The position numbers and the translations under genes are program-made. A stretch of DNA of 64,000 nucleotides. Source: Yersinia proxima (GTDB taxonomy: Bacteria > Pseudomonadota > Gammaproteobacteria > Enterobacterales > Enterobacteriaceae). The notes beneath the pieces were generated by a model. That model saw only the letters and a list, made by a program, of their open reading frames with translations. It had not been told where the DNA came from and did not search any database. Where the stretch lies: NCBI RefSeq assembly GCF_902170785.1, contig NZ_CABHYG010000017.1, positions 1-64,000 on the forward strand, written 5' to 3'. Numbering within the stretch: position 1 is the stretch's first letter; every line of letters begins with the position of its first letter. This document shows positions 1-9,555 of the stretch, piece after piece.

Positions 1-504
1 ATATTAATGATTATTTTTGATTTCGTCATGTTTTATTGTTGATTTTAAGCTCATTAAAAGCGGATAAAAAGCACGTTAAAAGCAGATTAAAAACAGCAAA
101 ATAGTAGATACCGCACGAATTTGTCATAAAAAACATGAAGTGGATATTTATCCCACTATCCTCAAAATCAGTTGATAGACATGAGTTATTACCGAAAGTG
201 AGAAGGAGAATTAAATGGCATCTCGAATTTAGTAGCGAGGGGACATTATAAATAATAAGTTTCCGCATAAACTTATTATTAATAACATTAATATTGTAAT
301 GGCCTTTCGTTATGTAAATAGAAAGGTACAGTACAAGATTAATAATGTATCCATAGTGTATTTATGAATTAACTTCACTAAGTTCAGTAAAGATACCCGG
401 TATACCTATCGATAAATTAGCCTGCCAGGGAATATTTTTCGATACAAGTACATCTTTAATGTATTGACAGCATGTAATGACTGTTTTTTAAACCGAGGAA
501 TAAG
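1..504. other. AT-rich non-coding stretch at window edge
   Basis: No gene is supported here. The stretch is very AT-rich. The only long reading frame, on the minus strand from 268 to 26, has no family resemblance that I recognise and no clear ribosome binding site. The 3' part presumably holds the promoter of the dehydratase gene starting at 505, which has an AGGAA-type ribosome site just before its ATG. I could not pick out a convincing operator. Confidence 0.5.
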
Positions 505-1812
505 ATGAAAAGCAAAATAATTAATATTGAAGTCAAAGATATTCGATTTCCTACTTCTAAAAATCTGGATGGCTCTGATGCGATGAATGCCATATCGGAT
601 TATTCTGCTACCTATGTCACATTAAGAACGGATGCCAATGATGATTTGGTGGGTAATGGTCTGACTTTCACTATTGGCCGTGGTAATGAGCTTTGCGTGC
701 AGGCGGTAAAATCATTGTCTGCGTTATTTGTTCAAGACCGCTACCTGGAAGATATTACCGCTAATTTTGGTCGCTATTGGCATGAATTGGTGGCGGGGGA
801 TTGCCAGCTACGTTGGGTTGGCCCGGAAAAAGGGGTTATCCACCTGGCGACTGCAGCGATCATTAATGCTATTTGGGATCTGTGGGCCAAAAAGGAAGGT
901 AAACCAGTATGGAAACTACTGGCGGATATGTCACCAGAGCAATTGGTTAATTGTGTTGATTTTACTTATCTGACAGATGTGTTGACACCGGAAGAAGCGA
1001 TTACGATGTTGCGCAAAGTCTCTACTACCAAAGCTCAGCGCGAGGAAGAAATGCTGCGCGATGGCTTCCCTGGATATACCACTGCCGCCGGATGGCTAGG
1101 CTATTCGGAAGAAAAAATGCGAACGTTAGCACGGCAAGCTGTTGCCGATGGCTGGACGCATTTGAAGCAAAAAGTGGGAGCTGATATTGAGCAAGATATC
1201 CGTCGTGCCACTATTTTGCGCGAAGAGTTAGGCTGGGATTACAAATTAATGATGGATGCCAATCAAATTTGGGATGTTGATCAGGCGGTGGAAAACATGC
1301 GCCGACTGGCAGCATTTGATCCTTGGTGGATTGAGGAACCGACCAGTCCGGATGATATTTTAGGTCATGCAGCCATTCGCCAACGAATCGCGCCGATTGG
1401 TGTCGCAACCGGAGAACATGCACATAACCGGGTGATGTTCAAACAGATGTTCCAGGCAGGTAGTCTTGATTTCTGCCAATTAGACCCAGCCCGATTGGGT
1501 GGGTTAAATGAAGTATTAGCAGTATTGCTATTGGCCGCCAAATTTAATATTCCTGTTTGTCCACATGGTGGTGGTGTTGGTTTATGCCAATATTCACAGA
1601 ATATTGTTTTATTCGATTATATCGCAGTATCAGCATCACTGGATAAAAGGGTGCTGGAATATGTTGACCACTTACATGAAAACTTTATTGAGCCAATAAC
1701 GATTAATCGTGGGCGCTATATGCCGCCAAAATTACCAGGTTATAGCGTCACGATGAAAGAAGAGTCGCTGGCACGATTTGAGTATCCCCATGGTGAAGAA
1801 TGGCGTAGCTAA
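505..1812 (+). CDS. L-fuconate dehydratase-type enolase superfamily enzyme
   Basis: The 435-residue protein belongs to the mandelate racemase/muconate lactonizing branch of the enolase superfamily and looks closest to L-fuconate dehydratase, which converts L-fuconate to 2-keto-3-deoxy-L-fuconate. The N-terminus carries the DVRFPTS-like strand and the LTFTIGRGNE segment typical of that family. The barrel shows a KQK motif near residue 220, metal ligands in MMDANQ, WWIEEP and TGEHAH, and a catalytic-type histidine in CPHGGG near residue 354. Length is normal. The MFS transporter follows about 146 bases downstream, suggesting a sugar-acid uptake and breakdown unit. The other fucose-oxidation genes are not in the window, so the true substrate is inferred. 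Confidence 0.85.
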   Translation: MKSKIINIEVKDIRFPTSKNLDGSDAMNAISDYSATYVTLRTDANDDLVGNGLTFTIGRGNELCVQAVKSLSALFVQDRYLEDITANFGRYWHELVAGDCQLRWVGPEKGVIHLATAAIINAIWDLWAKKEGKPVWKLLADMSPEQLVNCVDFTYLTDVLTPEEAITMLRKVSTTKAQREEEMLRDGFPGYTTAAGWLGYSEEKMRTLARQAVADGWTHLKQKVGADIEQDIRRATILREELGWDYKLMMDANQIWDVDQAVENMRRLAAFDPWWIEEPTSPDDILGHAAIRQRIAPIGVATGEHAHNRVMFKQMFQAGSLDFCQLDPARLGGLNEVLAVLLLAAKFNIPVCPHGGGVGLCQYSQNIVLFDYIAVSASLDKRVLEYVDHLHENFIEPITINRGRYMPPKLPGYSVTMKEESLARFEYPHGEEWRS

Positions 1813-1958
1813 CAAAAATATGCCTTTTATAATAATTTGTTTTATAACAATCTGTTTTTATAACTACATGTGTTTTATAACTGCATGTTTTTTATAATAA
1901 TAAGTTGATTTTATAAAAGGCCGCTTTGCCATCATAGAAATGATTGAGGAGTGGGCAA

Positions 1959-3317
1959 ATGTCACCAAACGATAAAAGCGAATTGCTATCGTTAGCGATA
2001 AAGAAATCAGTCAGAAGATTATTACCCTTTCTGGCAATGATGTATATCATGGCCTATCTTGACCGGGCTAATATCGGTTTTGCGAAAGATACTTTTCAGT
2101 TGGATACTGGGCTAAGTAATGCTGCATATGCTTTTGGTGCAGGTATATTTTTTATTGGCTATGCCATATTTGAAGTGCCCAGCAATATATTTATGTTTAA
2201 ATATGGTGCGCGTATTTGGCTGGCACGGATTATGGTTACCTGGGGGGCAATTTCATCCCTCATGATGTTTGTTAATTCAGAAGTCAGTTTCTACGTATTA
2301 CGTTTTTTATTAGGCGCATGTGAGGCCGGTTTTATGCCCGGTGTCATGTTGTATCTGACATTCTGGTTCCCGATTAATGTGCGCGCCAAAGTGGCTGGTT
2401 TCTTCTGGTTTGGGCCACCACTGGCATTTATTCTGGGCGGGCCTTTGTCGGGTGGTTTGTTATCAATGCACGGCGCGTTTGGTTTGCACGGTTGGCAAAT
2501 TATGTTCCTGATCACGGGATTATTAACGATATTAGTCGGTATTTGGGCTTATTTCTATCTTGATGACCGGCCTTCAGATGAGCGCTGTACCTGGCTCACC
2601 CAACAGGAACGAGATGTGTTGTGTGAAACCATGAATGCAGAAGAGCACGACAAGTTGAGTCATGGGCCTAAGAGTATCTTGCAAGCATTATTAGATCCTA
2701 AAGTTATCTTTCTGTGCCTGATTGCTTTTACTATCCAGGTTGGTTCATACGGGATTGCATTCTTCCTGCCAACACAAGTGGCGAATATTTTAGGAACCAA
2801 GGTTGGATTCCTGGTTGGGGTAGTGACCGGTATTCCATGGCTGTGTGCATTAATTGCGGCTTACTATATTCCGCATTTTTCCACTGTTATTCGAGAACGT
2901 CGCTGGGTTGCTTCATTGACCTTATTTGCGGGGGCTGCAGGGGTTGCTGGTTCAGCGATGTTAGCAGGAACACCGTTATTAGCTTTCATTGCTTTGTGTA
3001 TCGGTTGCGCAGGTTTATTGGCGGTACAACCTATATTCTGGACATTCCCTACCGGCTATTTAGGCGGTGCAGCAGCGGCATCAGGTATTGCTTTGATTAA
3101 CTCGCTGGCAAACCTGGGTGGATTTGTTGCTCCGAATATTCGGGTCTGGGCAGAAAGTACTTTTAACTCTTCGGTTGCCGGTTTGTATCTTTTGGGTGCC
3201 ATTGCTTTGGTTGGTTCGGTCATGATCCTGGCTGTTTACCGACTCGGTATTGGTAAACAAGAAGAACGACATAATGTCGGCCCTGTAGGTAATAGCCAGC
3301 AAGCATCGCAATTATAA
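1959..3317 (+). CDS. MFS transporter, anion:cation symporter family
   Basis: A 12-helix major facilitator of the ACS family (phthalate, glucarate and galactonate permease type). The segment AYLDRANIGFAKD in helix 1 and the loop after it are characteristic of that family. The longest frame opens at a TTG at 1944, but a good TGAGGAG ribosome site sits seven bases before the ATG at 1959, so that start is chosen. It lies downstream of the fuconate dehydratase-type gene in the same direction and ends at a strong terminator hairpin, so the two probably form a unit in which this protein imports the sugar acid. Substrate is inferred from context only. Confidence 0.85.
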   Translation: MSPNDKSELLSLAIKKSVRRLLPFLAMMYIMAYLDRANIGFAKDTFQLDTGLSNAAYAFGAGIFFIGYAIFEVPSNIFMFKYGARIWLARIMVTWGAISSLMMFVNSEVSFYVLRFLLGACEAGFMPGVMLYLTFWFPINVRAKVAGFFWFGPPLAFILGGPLSGGLLSMHGAFGLHGWQIMFLITGLLTILVGIWAYFYLDDRPSDERCTWLTQQERDVLCETMNAEEHDKLSHGPKSILQALLDPKVIFLCLIAFTIQVGSYGIAFFLPTQVANILGTKVGFLVGVVTGIPWLCALIAAYYIPHFSTVIRERRWVASLTLFAGAAGVAGSAMLAGTPLLAFIALCIGCAGLLAVQPIFWTFPTGYLGGAAAASGIALINSLANLGGFVAPNIRVWAESTFNSSVAGLYLLGAIALVGSVMILAVYRLGIGKQEERHNVGPVGNSQQASQL

Positions 3318-3336
3318 CGATTTGCTTGTAAAGATG

Positions 3337-3367
3337 AAATGCACCTCAGAATTTGGGGTGCATTTTG
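3337..3367. terminator. Bidirectional terminator hairpin
   Basis: An inverted repeat pairs AAATGCACC with GGGTGCATTT around a ten-base loop and is A-rich on one side and T-rich on the other. It lies between the convergent MFS gene (ending 3317) and the EamA transporter gene (ending 3404). Confidence 0.75.
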
Positions 3368-3403
3368 TGTCGCTGTTCGATATTTATTGAACAGTAATGG
3401 GGG

Positions 3404-4312
3404 TTATCTTAGTGATGGTCGTTTAAACCAGGATTGCACCATACGCGGCTTGGAGAACATCACCAAATTACCTAATAGGATGAGTAGTAAACCGATAATG
3501 GCGTTCAAGTGCCAGTGATAGCCTTCATAGAAAGTTGAAATCGTGAGTGCCACCAGAGGGAATAACAACGTACTGTATGCTGCGCCACTGGCTCCGATAC
3601 GACCAATCAAACTGAAATAAGCGGCAAAGGCAATGACAGAGCCAAAAATAGCTAAATACAACAAAGAACCAAGGTAACTTGAAGTCAGTTCAATCGTGAA
3701 AGAGTAATGCTGAATAAGGCTGAAAAAACCCATCAATACAGCACCATAAGTCATAGCATAAGCATTAGTTGATAGAATATCCAACCCTCGGCGCTGATGG
3801 CGACTGCTTATCATATTACCCAGAGAGAAACCGTAAGTTCCAAGCAAACTCAGGCCAATTCCTTTTAGTAGTTCGGGTGATATTTGAGTCACAGTGAGAT
3901 CTTGCCAGAACAGGGCGATAATACCGACCATCCCCAAAATACTGGCAGGGAGCAGACTAGGGCTGAGGCGTTGGCGGAAGAAAATCATGCCGTTAATGGC
4001 ATTAAACAGTACCGCCATGGAGAAAATAACTGATTCCAGGCCACTGCTAATATAAGCTGCCGCATGATAGAAACAGTAGAAATTAAAAGCAAAGACACAA
4101 AAACCTTGAGCGGCACAAAATAGGTGGTCACGTAACGTAAGATGGCGTAAACGGCGGGCGAGCAGTAAAAAAATCATCATGACGCCAGCGGCCAAGGCAA
4201 ATCGATAAAATATGGATACAGTAATCGCAACATTACCTTGTTGTTGCAGGGTAATCGCAATCCACGTCGTTCCCCAAATAAATACAACCAACAAATAAAG
4301 TAGTACGTTCAT
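3404..4312 (-). CDS. EamA/DMT family transporter
   Basis: A 302-residue, roughly ten-helix membrane protein of the drug/metabolite transporter superfamily with two EamA repeats. The opening VFIWGTTWIAI motif in helix 1 and the second-repeat segment GLSLLGTYGFSLGN are typical. Such proteins are inner-membrane exporters of amino acids or metabolites; the substrate cannot be read from the sequence. It is divergent from an AraC-type regulator gene, with about 180 bases between the two starts, an arrangement that usually means the regulator controls the transporter. That link is inference. Confidence 0.85.
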   Translation of the reverse strand: MNVLLYLLVVFIWGTTWIAITLQQQGNVAITVSIFYRFALAAGVMMIFLLLARRLRHLTLRDHLFCAAQGFCVFAFNFYCFYHAAAYISSGLESVIFSMAVLFNAINGMIFFRQRLSPSLLPASILGMVGIIALFWQDLTVTQISPELLKGIGLSLLGTYGFSLGNMISSRHQRRGLDILSTNAYAMTYGAVLMGFFSLIQHYSFTIELTSSYLGSLLYLAIFGSVIAFAAYFSLIGRIGASGAAYSTLLFPLVALTISTFYEGYHWHLNAIIGLLLILLGNLVMFSKPRMVQSWFKRPSLR

Positions 4313-4494
4313 TATTATTTCTCATCATTCCTGAAAACTGCAGTATCTATCTGTCGGGCTGCAAGTGCTTTCAGTAGGTTGCGGTGAGTTGCAAAATCTT
4401 GCGCATTTTTGAGATTAATAACTGGAAAATATGGTTTGTGGCACAGCAAGTCATTAAACTGATTTCATTCGCTTTACCACAGGATGTTAGTACG

Positions 4495-5370
4495 ATGTTG
4501 GAACAGTATCAGGCCTTTGAAACCCTTAAAGAACATAAGGCTCGTTTGCATGATTGTGTGCAACTTGGCTCGGGTATTCAATTAGCCGCCTGGTCTAATA
4601 GTCATGACTGTGTCACGCAGGAAAGTCCGGACCATCATACTTTGAGTTTGTATGTTGCAGATGGCTATGAGTGTTATCACAAAACGCGGACCGGATGGAA
4701 AAATGGCGGAGGGCCGGATCGTTTTTGCATTATGCCAAAAGATAGTTTGTCGAGCTGGGATGTGCGGGATGATTTATCGTTTGTTCATTTGTATTGTACT
4801 GATAAGCATCTGCGCCAATTGGCAGAGCAGATCTGGGAACGTAGCCCTCAATCTATTCAGGTTGATGAACGTGTTTTCGCCGAAGACCCACGAATAACAC
4901 TGTTGTATCGCCAGTTTTTACTTAATTGTGATTGGCAAGAACAGGCTAATCATTTAGCACTCAGTAGTGCAACTACTTTGCTGATGACCCATTTGCTCAA
5001 AAATTATACCCAGCTGCAGTGGGCTATTCCTGCTATTCGCGGTGGTTTGGCCCCAGTAGTATTAAAGCGGGTAAAGGAATATATCGATTATAATCTTACG
5101 CAACCGTTACTTTTGTCAGACTTGGCTACACAGGCGGGGCTGAGTGAGTTCCATTTTGCGCGAATGTTTAAACAAAGTACCGGGCTGGCACCGCATCAGT
5201 TTGTGCTAAAAGTACGTTTATGTCGTGCCGAGCAATTATTAAAACATAGCGCGATGCCACTTATTCATATTGCTTTGGCGTGCGGTTTTAGCTCCGCCAG
5301 CCACTTTAGTAATTGCTTTAAAAACACTTATGGGCTAGCTCCCTCAATGTTGAGGCAATACCCGTCGTAG
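4495..5370 (+). CDS. AraC family transcriptional regulator
   Basis: The C-terminal third contains a full AraC/XylS double helix-turn-helix domain: VKEYIDYNLTQPLLLSDLA, then LSEFHFARMFKQSTG, and the second motif IALACGFSSASHFSNCFK. The N-terminal part resembles an AraC-type effector domain. The open frame extends upstream to a GTG at 4384, but the ATG at 4495 has an AGGAT-like site in front and gives a family-sized 291-residue protein, so it is preferred. It is divergent from the EamA transporter gene and ends 12 bases from the convergent LprI-like gene. Confidence 0.85.
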   Translation: MLEQYQAFETLKEHKARLHDCVQLGSGIQLAAWSNSHDCVTQESPDHHTLSLYVADGYECYHKTRTGWKNGGGPDRFCIMPKDSLSSWDVRDDLSFVHLYCTDKHLRQLAEQIWERSPQSIQVDERVFAEDPRITLLYRQFLLNCDWQEQANHLALSSATTLLMTHLLKNYTQLQWAIPAIRGGLAPVVLKRVKEYIDYNLTQPLLLSDLATQAGLSEFHFARMFKQSTGLAPHQFVLKVRLCRAEQLLKHSAMPLIHIALACGFSSASHFSNCFKNTYGLAPSMLRQYPS

Positions 5371-5382
5371 ATTTGATTGATA

Positions 5383-5772
5383 CTACAGCGGGCAACTCAA
5401 ATCTCCTTCTGGGCAATTAAGAAATGATTTTAGTTGCGCGTTACGCTCTTCGGTTTTCTGGGCCAAACAAGCAGAAATAATCATCGGATGCACTGAGCCT
5501 CCTTCGGTGGCTGATGACTGGAAAGTACAGTCAGCATCACGGTATTTTATCCAGGTCAATTGCGCGCTTTTTAGTAATGCCCTTTGGTCTGGCGTTGTTT
5601 TGGCGAGAAGATCTTTGTAAGTCCGATTAAGTTCAGCATCGGCTTTTTTATAATCTGAATTTGCACATCGATTCATATCCTGTTGTGTTACTGCATTTTT
5701 ACATTCAACGGCCAGAGCTTGACTGAGTGGTAGTATCAGTAATGTGGCCAATATTATTCTCTTTTTTCGCAT
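5383..5772 (-). CDS. LprI-like (DUF1311) periplasmic protein
   Basis: A 129-residue protein with a Sec signal peptide (MRKKR, hydrophobic stretch, cut near QALA). The mature part matches the LprI N-terminal/DUF1311 pattern: a cysteine after the leader, QQDMNRCA, ADAELNRTYKDLL and WIKYRDADC, with cysteines likely to form disulphides. Members are periplasmic or surface proteins; the mycobacterial LprI inhibits lysozyme, but enterobacterial members are mostly uncharacterised. An AGGGAG ribosome site precedes the ATG. It lies just downstream of hdeB on the same strand and could share its transcript. Confidence 0.75.
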   Translation of the reverse strand: MRKKRIILATLLILPLSQALAVECKNAVTQQDMNRCANSDYKKADAELNRTYKDLLAKTTPDQRALLKSAQLTWIKYRDADCTFQSSATEGGSVHPMIISACLAQKTEERNAQLKSFLNCPEGDLSCPL

Positions 5773-5844
5773 AATAACTCCCTAATAATAACTACAAACT
5801 ACAATAGCCTCACAAAGGTGAGGCTTAGCATTATATTACATTCA

Positions 5845-6153
5845 TTATTTGGCTGCTGTCATAACATCTTTTCTCATGTCAGAAATTTTTTTATCTGGTG
5901 ATTTTTTACATATATCAATAAATTTTGGGGTATATACCGTGTCTGTTTCGTTAAAATCCACATAATCCCCTTTTTTATACCGAGTATCTTCATTCATAAC
6001 CCAGAACGCTACTGGTGTCATGCTTTTGGGATTAAGGTCAAGGAATTCTTTACAAGTCATATCATTCGGTGTTGTGGAGGAGGCAAATACCGTTGTTACT
6101 GTTGTCAGGATAAAAGCGATGATGGCTATATTAAGCAATGATTTATATAACAT
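5845..6153 (-). CDS. hdeB: Acid-stress periplasmic chaperone HdeB
   Basis: A 102-residue exported protein with a clear signal peptide ending near VFA-SS. The mature domain has the HdeB hallmarks MTCKEFLDLNPKSMTPVAFW and a second cysteine in DICKKS, the conserved disulphide pair. HdeB becomes an active holdase at low pH and limits aggregation of periplasmic proteins. The ATG has an AAGGAAA ribosome site. No hdeA partner is visible in the window, so this is a solo copy, next to other small secreted proteins. Length fits the family. Confidence 0.85.
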   Translation of the reverse strand: MLYKSLLNIAIIAFILTTVTTVFASSTTPNDMTCKEFLDLNPKSMTPVAFWVMNEDTRYKKGDYVDFNETDTVYTPKFIDICKKSPDKKISDMRKDVMTAAK

Positions 6154-6428
6154 GATTATTTCCTTTTCGGTCTGTTATCATTAGTGAAGTATTGTTGATA
6201 TGTAATAGTGAGGTTTTTCTCATTATTTAGCATGGACTATAAAATTATTTATTGCCAGGTTTAGGGGGGGGTGATTCTGTGGTAAATTGGAAATAATTAT
6301 TAGTTAACGTACCATGCATTATGATGAAATTAGCTTCATAATTAAAAGCAGATAAATAAAGACACTCTGACTTTAATTTATCTGCTGTGGTAATGATATC
6401 TATACTGAGAAAAATTGACTTTCAGTAT

Positions 6429-6689
6429 TCAAGGTTTCTTATTGCCTTGTGGCGGTGGACATACATGTTTACCATCATGGGGAGGCTGGCCTTTGGATGT
6501 ATGACTATTATTATGATCTTTGGGCGGTGGCAATGGGCGGCCATTTTTATCTTTAGGTGGTTCTGGAGGGCGTTTGCAGTTCTCATCTGATGGTTTTTGT
6601 ATCTCTTTATGCACAGGGGCCGCCGCATAGCCGGTCGCAGTATTGAAGAGTAATACAGTGGACACACATATCATGACTAACGTCTTCAT
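6429..6689 (-). CDS. Small secreted proline-rich protein
   Basis: I do not recognise this family. The 86-residue protein has a typical signal peptide (MKTLVMICVSTVLLFNTATGYA) and a short mature part that is hydrophilic, low in hydrophobics and rich in proline, lysine and histidine, with repeated PP and PPPK-like runs and two cysteines. GTG at 6695 is possible, but GGAG is correctly spaced for the ATG at 6689. The His/Pro/Cys content could suit metal binding or a disordered envelope role; that is speculation. It is followed on the same strand by hdeB. Confidence 0.6.
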   Translation of the reverse strand: MKTLVMICVSTVLLFNTATGYAAAPVHKEIQKPSDENCKRPPEPPKDKNGRPLPPPKDHNNSHTSKGQPPHDGKHVCPPPQGNKKP

Positions 6690-6942
6690 TTTCACTCCAA
6701 TTGTTCAACATAAATCGTTGTGACTATAGCGGATTGATGTCTCAGTTTTCTTTGCGGGATTTGTAATGATTTTATCAAGTTAAATGTCATTACTTATCTA
6801 AGTGGGGGCGTTATTATAGTGAGCCTACACGGAGCCATTATCCTGTGTTACAATTCAATATGTTATTATTAATGGTGTTAAGTAAGTTAATGATATTTTT
6901 ATTATTTTGTTTTGCGCACTAAATAATAGGTGATTTATCTTT

Positions 6943-8346
6943 ATGTCTTTATTTTCTTTTTATCATAGCTGCCTGGATTTCCTTGCCAGGAAGGTATTTG
7001 GTCAACACTTAAAAGGTGAGCCAGTGAAGAGAGAAAATGGGAGGAATGAATTATCTACTCTTCAGTTGGATGTGTTATTGAATGCTGAAAAGCAAGTGGC
7101 CATTATTACGACTGACTTAGATAACTGTATTGCGATATATAATGTGGGTGCAGAGCGAATGTTCGGCTATTCTAAGAGTGAAGCTCTGGGTAAGCCTATT
7201 TCCAAGATATTACATATTCCTGAACAGGGTGAAACCCAAATTGAACTGGATTATCTGTTACTTAATCGACGCGAAGCCAGTGAATGGTGCTATCAACGCA
7301 AAGATGGTTCACGATTCTGGGGCGCATTGAGTGTCCATGAAATAACATCCGAAAATGATAGTGTAGTCGGTTATATCAGTGTAATTGCTGATGTTTCGGA
7401 GAGAAAAACCTTACTGATTGAATTGGAAAAAAGTAAGCAAATGCTGGATAGGTTAACTAAAAATCTGCCTGCGATGATTTATGCTTATTATTTAAATAAT
7501 AATGGGGATTCTTATTTTAGCTATTGTAGTGAGGGGATCAGAAAAATATTTGACCTTGCACCTGCCGATGTTTTGCATGTGCCTAAAGAGAAAAACCCAT
7601 TATTTAATCGTATCCATGCAGACGATATGGATATGCTCAAGCAGAAAGTTATCTTATCTCAACAGAATTTATCGGTCTGGAGTTGTGATTTCCGGGTGGA
7701 TCTGCCGGGGAAAGGGATACATTGGCTGCATGGTGAGTCTTTCCCGACCCGCCAGGATGATGGTTCTGTTATTTGGTATGGTTCATTTTTTGATATTACG
7801 GAATTGAAACAGTCTGAATCGATCCTGAAAGCGTTGTCACAAACTGACGTGTTAACCGGGGTGGCAAATCGCCGTCATTTTGACGATGTCTATCAACGTA
7901 TCTGGCAAAAAAAACAAGCTGAAGGTGGGACACTGTCTGTTTTGATGATTGATTTTGACAACTTTAAAAGTTTCAACGATCTCTATGGGCATGCCATGGG
8001 GGATGTTTGTCTGAAATCTATTGTTGAGACATTATCAAAATCTATTCGTGGTGGGTCAGATATTCTAGCGCGTTATGGTGGTGAAGAGTTTATCGTCTTA
8101 TTGGCACCAAGTACGTTGACGGATGCAAAAGCAGTGGCCGAGCGTATGCGCAATTCCATCGAAGAGCTGGATATTCCCCACGGTATGTCACCCCATGGGC
8201 GGGTCACCATTAGTGTGGGGGTGGCATCAGTTGCTGATCCAGGTGAACACCTTACTGCGGCGGATTTGTCTACGGCAGCGGATAAAGCGCTGTATCGCGC
8301 GAAAGCCGCAGGGAAAAACCGGGTTGAAACAGTGGCACTGAGTTAA
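6943..8346 (+). CDS. PAS-PAS-GGDEF diguanylate cyclase
   Basis: A 467-residue soluble signalling protein. Residues about 45-155 form a PAS domain (GAERMFGYSKSEALG), about 165-285 a second PAS/PAC region, and 300-465 a GGDEF domain. The active-site motif GGEEF at residues 379-383 is intact, so it should make cyclic di-GMP from two GTP. The arginine of the usual RxxD inhibitory site is displaced: the sequence before the A-site is RGGSD rather than RxxD, so product inhibition may be weak. A hydrophobic N-terminus (about 1-20) is not clearly a transmembrane helix. It stands alone. Confidence 0.88.
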   Translation: MSLFSFYHSCLDFLARKVFGQHLKGEPVKRENGRNELSTLQLDVLLNAEKQVAIITTDLDNCIAIYNVGAERMFGYSKSEALGKPISKILHIPEQGETQIELDYLLLNRREASEWCYQRKDGSRFWGALSVHEITSENDSVVGYISVIADVSERKTLLIELEKSKQMLDRLTKNLPAMIYAYYLNNNGDSYFSYCSEGIRKIFDLAPADVLHVPKEKNPLFNRIHADDMDMLKQKVILSQQNLSVWSCDFRVDLPGKGIHWLHGESFPTRQDDGSVIWYGSFFDITELKQSESILKALSQTDVLTGVANRRHFDDVYQRIWQKKQAEGGTLSVLMIDFDNFKSFNDLYGHAMGDVCLKSIVETLSKSIRGGSDILARYGGEEFIVLLAPSTLTDAKAVAERMRNSIEELDIPHGMSPHGRVTISVGVASVADPGEHLTAADLSTAADKALYRAKAAGKNRVETVALS

Positions 8347-8706
8347 TCTGTTGTGAGAATGTCGGTAGTCGCGTAGCCACTTTGGTGGTTTTTATATCTG
8401 TTACTTTGAACGGAGCCGAAGTGGCTCGACATCGTGAATTAAACTGGTGATTGTGTCCAGAACTCGGGGAGAAGAGAGCATTATTATATCGCTGCTGACC
8501 CGTAGGAATAACTCCAGGCTCACATTGGGTATCACGAGTAGGTGACGGCTATTTTTTTAGTATGCATGCTAAAAACAATAACTGACAAATACCGCAAATT
8601 TTAAACAGTTTGTAAGTTAATCGTATCTTAAGGGGGCAGGGTAATTCAACGACGTTGTGCCATATTCTACTCACCCCCTCATTTCGTACTGTAATGCTAT
8701 CACTGA
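8347..8706. other. Intergenic stretch, no gene seen
   Basis: About 360 bases between the cyclase and the convergent RIO kinase gene. A short CCAC/GTGG hairpin followed by five T at about 8377-8393 may terminate the cyclase transcript. I see no supported reading frame or known repeat in the rest. Confidence 0.4.
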
Positions 8707-9555
8707 TTAATAAGGGTCCTGAGCTTCACGCAGGCGTTCTTGTTCTTCAGCAATAACTGCCTGGATCTCCTCCAGTACACCCTCAACATCAGCAGCTTGA
8801 GTACTTTCTGCAAATTCACCGGTCAATGGAGTTTCAGGGTGCAATTTGCCATCTTCATAAAGCGCCCACATCTCTTTGGCATATTTGGTGCCAAGCAATT
8901 CCGGGGCATATTGACCATAATAATGTGTCATATTCGCCACATCTCGCTCCAACATGGCCTTAGCATGGTTATTCGCAGCAGCATTAACGGCTTGCGGTAA
9001 ATCGATAATTACCGGGCCGTCTTTATCAATTAAGACATTAAACTCCGATAAGTCACCATGAACCAAGCCTGCACACAGCATCCGTACGACATAACGGATC
9101 ATTATTGCATGGTCAATCAGGGCTTGTTCTTTGCTAAACGGGACATCACTGAGCCGAGGTGCGGCGAGGCCATCTTCATCGGTGACCAGTTCCATTAGCA
9201 GTACCCCATCAAGGCAGGCATAGGGTTGTGGTACGCGAACACCAGCATTGGCTAACAGGTACAATGCATCCACCTCGGCGGTTTGCCAGGTTTCTTCTTG
9301 CTGCTTACGGCCAAACTTAGATCCCTTCGCCATGGCACGCGCATCGCGGCTATTACGTACCTTGCGACCTTCCTGATACTGAACCGCTTGTTTAAAATTG
9401 CGGTTCTCAGCTTCTTTGTAAACTTTAGCGCAGCGGATATCCTGCCCACAACGGACAACATAGACATCTGCTTCTTTGCCACTTTTTAAACGACGGATGA
9501 CTTCGTCAACCAAGCCGTCATCAACCAGCGGTTGGATTCGTTTTGGAATTTTCAT
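8707..9555 (-). CDS. Bacterial RIO-type serine/threonine kinase
   Basis: A 282-residue protein of the RIO1 atypical kinase family as found in proteobacteria. Visible elements are the nucleotide-binding segment SGKEADVYVV near residues 25-35, the catalytic loop HGDLSEFN near 165 and the metal-binding IIDLPQ near 185. RIO kinases act as ATPase/kinases; archaeal and eukaryotic members work in small-subunit ribosome maturation, while the substrate of the bacterial group is not settled. An AAGGAC site precedes the ATG. The protein is full length with an acidic tail. It is downstream of the ABC exporter on the same strand, about 100 bases away. Confidence 0.85.
   Translation of the reverse strand: MKIPKRIQPLVDDGLVDEVIRRLKSGKEADVYVVRCGQDIRCAKVYKEAENRNFKQAVQYQEGRKVRNSRDARAMAKGSKFGRKQQEETWQTAEVDALYLLANAGVRVPQPYACLDGVLLMELVTDEDGLAAPRLSDVPFSKEQALIDHAIMIRYVVRMLCAGLVHGDLSEFNVLIDKDGPVIIDLPQAVNAAANNHAKAMLERDVANMTHYYGQYAPELLGTKYAKEMWALYEDGKLHPETPLTGEFAESTQAADVEGVLEEIQAVIAEEQERLREAQDPY

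Noticed and set aside
26-268. 80-residue minus-strand frame at the window start
   Set aside because: No ribosome site, no recognisable family, AT-rich composition; most likely chance.
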